A stretch of 30,666 nucleotides of DNA from a virus. The notes under the pieces were generated by a model, which saw only the letters and a list, made by a program, of their open reading frames with translations, was not told where the DNA came from and searched no databases. This document shows, piece after piece, positions 30,300 through 30,666 of the stretch. The position numbers and the translations under genes are program-made. The stretch lies in IMG/VR virus record IMGVR_UViG_3300045611_000182, positions 1-30,666 of that record. The stretch is one strand, 5' to 3'. Numbering within the stretch: the first letter of the stretch is position 1; every line of letters begins with the position of its first letter.

Positions 30300-30474
30300 C
30301 TCGCCACCGGAGGGAGGATGCAACTTTGACCGCCCGCTCGCCGCCTCCTGTTTGATTTTCGGTTTGCATAAAATGCGTTCTTCCCGTCGACCCCCACTCC
30401 GGGGAGTTTAGAGGTCTGCCCCCTAACTGCGCAACCTTTTTCTGGGTTTTGCGCAAACCTTTTCCGGCCCTACA
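30300..30474. other. Phage right end, noncoding
   Basis: 175 bases from the last gene stop to the inferred phage end at 30474. On the complementary strand the end reads TGTAGGGCCGGAAAAGG, starting TGTA as Mu-type ends do. Lower GC than the coding part, with two direct repeats near the end. A 5-base ACTCC/GGAGT palindrome occurs near 30400. No gene is supported. Confidence 0.7.
30428..30465. repeat. Two direct end repeats (transposase-site candidates)
   Basis: TGCGCAACCTTTTTC (30428-30442) and TGCGCAAACCTTTTCC (30450-30465) are spaced 22 bases start to start. The second overlaps the inverted repeat GGTTTTGCGCAAACC. Repeats of this size near a TG...CA end are what a MuA-type transposase would bind. 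Confidence 0.65.
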
Positions 30475-30475
30475 G
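30474..30475. mobile_element. Inferred prophage-host junction (right end)
   Basis: The phage end is placed after CCCTACA, giving the terminal dinucleotide CA. From 30475 the sequence reads as host coding sequence. The expected 5-base target duplication would be GACCC (30475-30479), to be found again at the left end, which is outside the window. Confidence 0.6.
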
Positions 30476-30666
30476 ACCCAGATCGTTACCGATCACCTCG
30501 TGTTGCTGCGCTACTCGCCCCGCCAGGAACTGGCCAGGCAGTTCCTGGACTTCGCCTATCAGGACAAGCACCGCCTCGAGTTCGCCAAACTCGGTCTGCT
30601 CCCCGAGAAGGTCAAGGTGGCTGCCGACGCGCACTTCCAGGCAGATCCCGCATGGAAGGTGTTTGT
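30475..30666 (+). pseudogene. Host extracellular solute-binding protein gene, interrupted by the prophage (3' part)
   Basis: An open frame from about 30476 reads QIVTDHLVLLRYSPRQELAR, then QFLDFAYQDKHRLEFAK, LGLLPEKVKVAADAHFQADP and AWKVF to the right edge. The order 'skhpe/eAwkFl.Fl...lefak..g.lP' followed by DPAWK.F is typical of the C-terminal part of sugar-type ABC transporter solute-binding proteins. No start codon or ribosome site is present and the frame runs backward into the phage end, so this is a host gene split by insertion. The 5' part should lie beyond the phage left end. Confidence 0.8.

Noticed and set aside
30395-30412. Possible terminator after the last gene
   Set aside because: The ACTCC/GGAGT stem has a two-base loop and only three T follow, too weak to call.
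30268-30456. 62-residue leftward frame at the phage right end
   Set aside because: It covers end repeats, has no ribosome site and is unlikely to be coding.
1-30666. Diversity-generating retroelement or reverse transcriptase
   Set aside because: The fibre and LamG genes prompted a look for a reverse transcriptase and template repeat; none is present in the window.

Overview
The window is most of a Mu-like transposable prophage with a siphovirus-type tail. It runs off the left edge of the window and ends on the right inside a host gene. The DNA is GC-rich and densely packed: genes are short, tightly spaced or overlapping (many ATGA/GTGA junctions), and no rRNA, tRNA or CRISPR array is seen. 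The head module follows Mu gene order: gp25-like, gp26-like, gp27-like (DUF3486), gp28-like terminase, gp29-like portal fused to gp30/F-like, I-like protease/scaffold, decoration protein, major capsid, gp36-like (DUF1320) and gpG-like. No tail sheath gene follows. Instead there is a tube candidate, small chaperone-like genes, a short tape measure and tip proteins, as in transposable siphophages such as D3112 and B3. The host cannot be named. A bacterium with sugar-type ABC solute-binding proteins is indicated by the right-flank gene, and two short repeat styles in the DNA recall planctomycete/Lentisphaerae-like genomes, but that is only a weak inference.

Layout: 1-1171 is a leftward operon of small early genes that continues off the window, presumably toward the transposition genes, which are not visible. 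1325-2248 holds two rightward accessory genes, one a zinc ribbon. 2309-3770 is the switch region: two Ner-like HTH genes and a small gene read leftward, an XRE-type repressor candidate reads rightward, and sigma70-like promoters carry a repeated TAAGCC operator motif. 3758-5630 contains a small gene, a leftward moron, and a probable lysis cassette (holin candidate, permuted papain-like hydrolase, spanin-like exported protein). 5631-5922 is noncoding with strong hairpins. 5923-17480 is packaging and head; 17480-25755 is tail; 25752-30299 is four overlapping genes whose products all begin with a membrane or export segment (fibre-like, LamG, possible TIM barrel, helical repeat). 30300-30474 is the phage right end with direct repeats and a terminal TGTA on the complementary strand. 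From 30475 the sequence is an in-frame internal/C-terminal piece of a host solute-binding protein gene.

How it would work: the repressor made from 3210-3629 would bind the TAAGCC sites that overlap the leftward early promoter and the rightward promoter near 3700. When repression is lifted, the leftward operon supplies early (transposition) functions and the rightward genes supply lysis, packaging, head and tail. The most unusual points are the composite operator system, the portal-MuF fusion, a capsid-decoration protein with a membrane-like segment and near-identical 258-bp fibre repeats, the exported gene set at the right end, and the readable phage-host junction.
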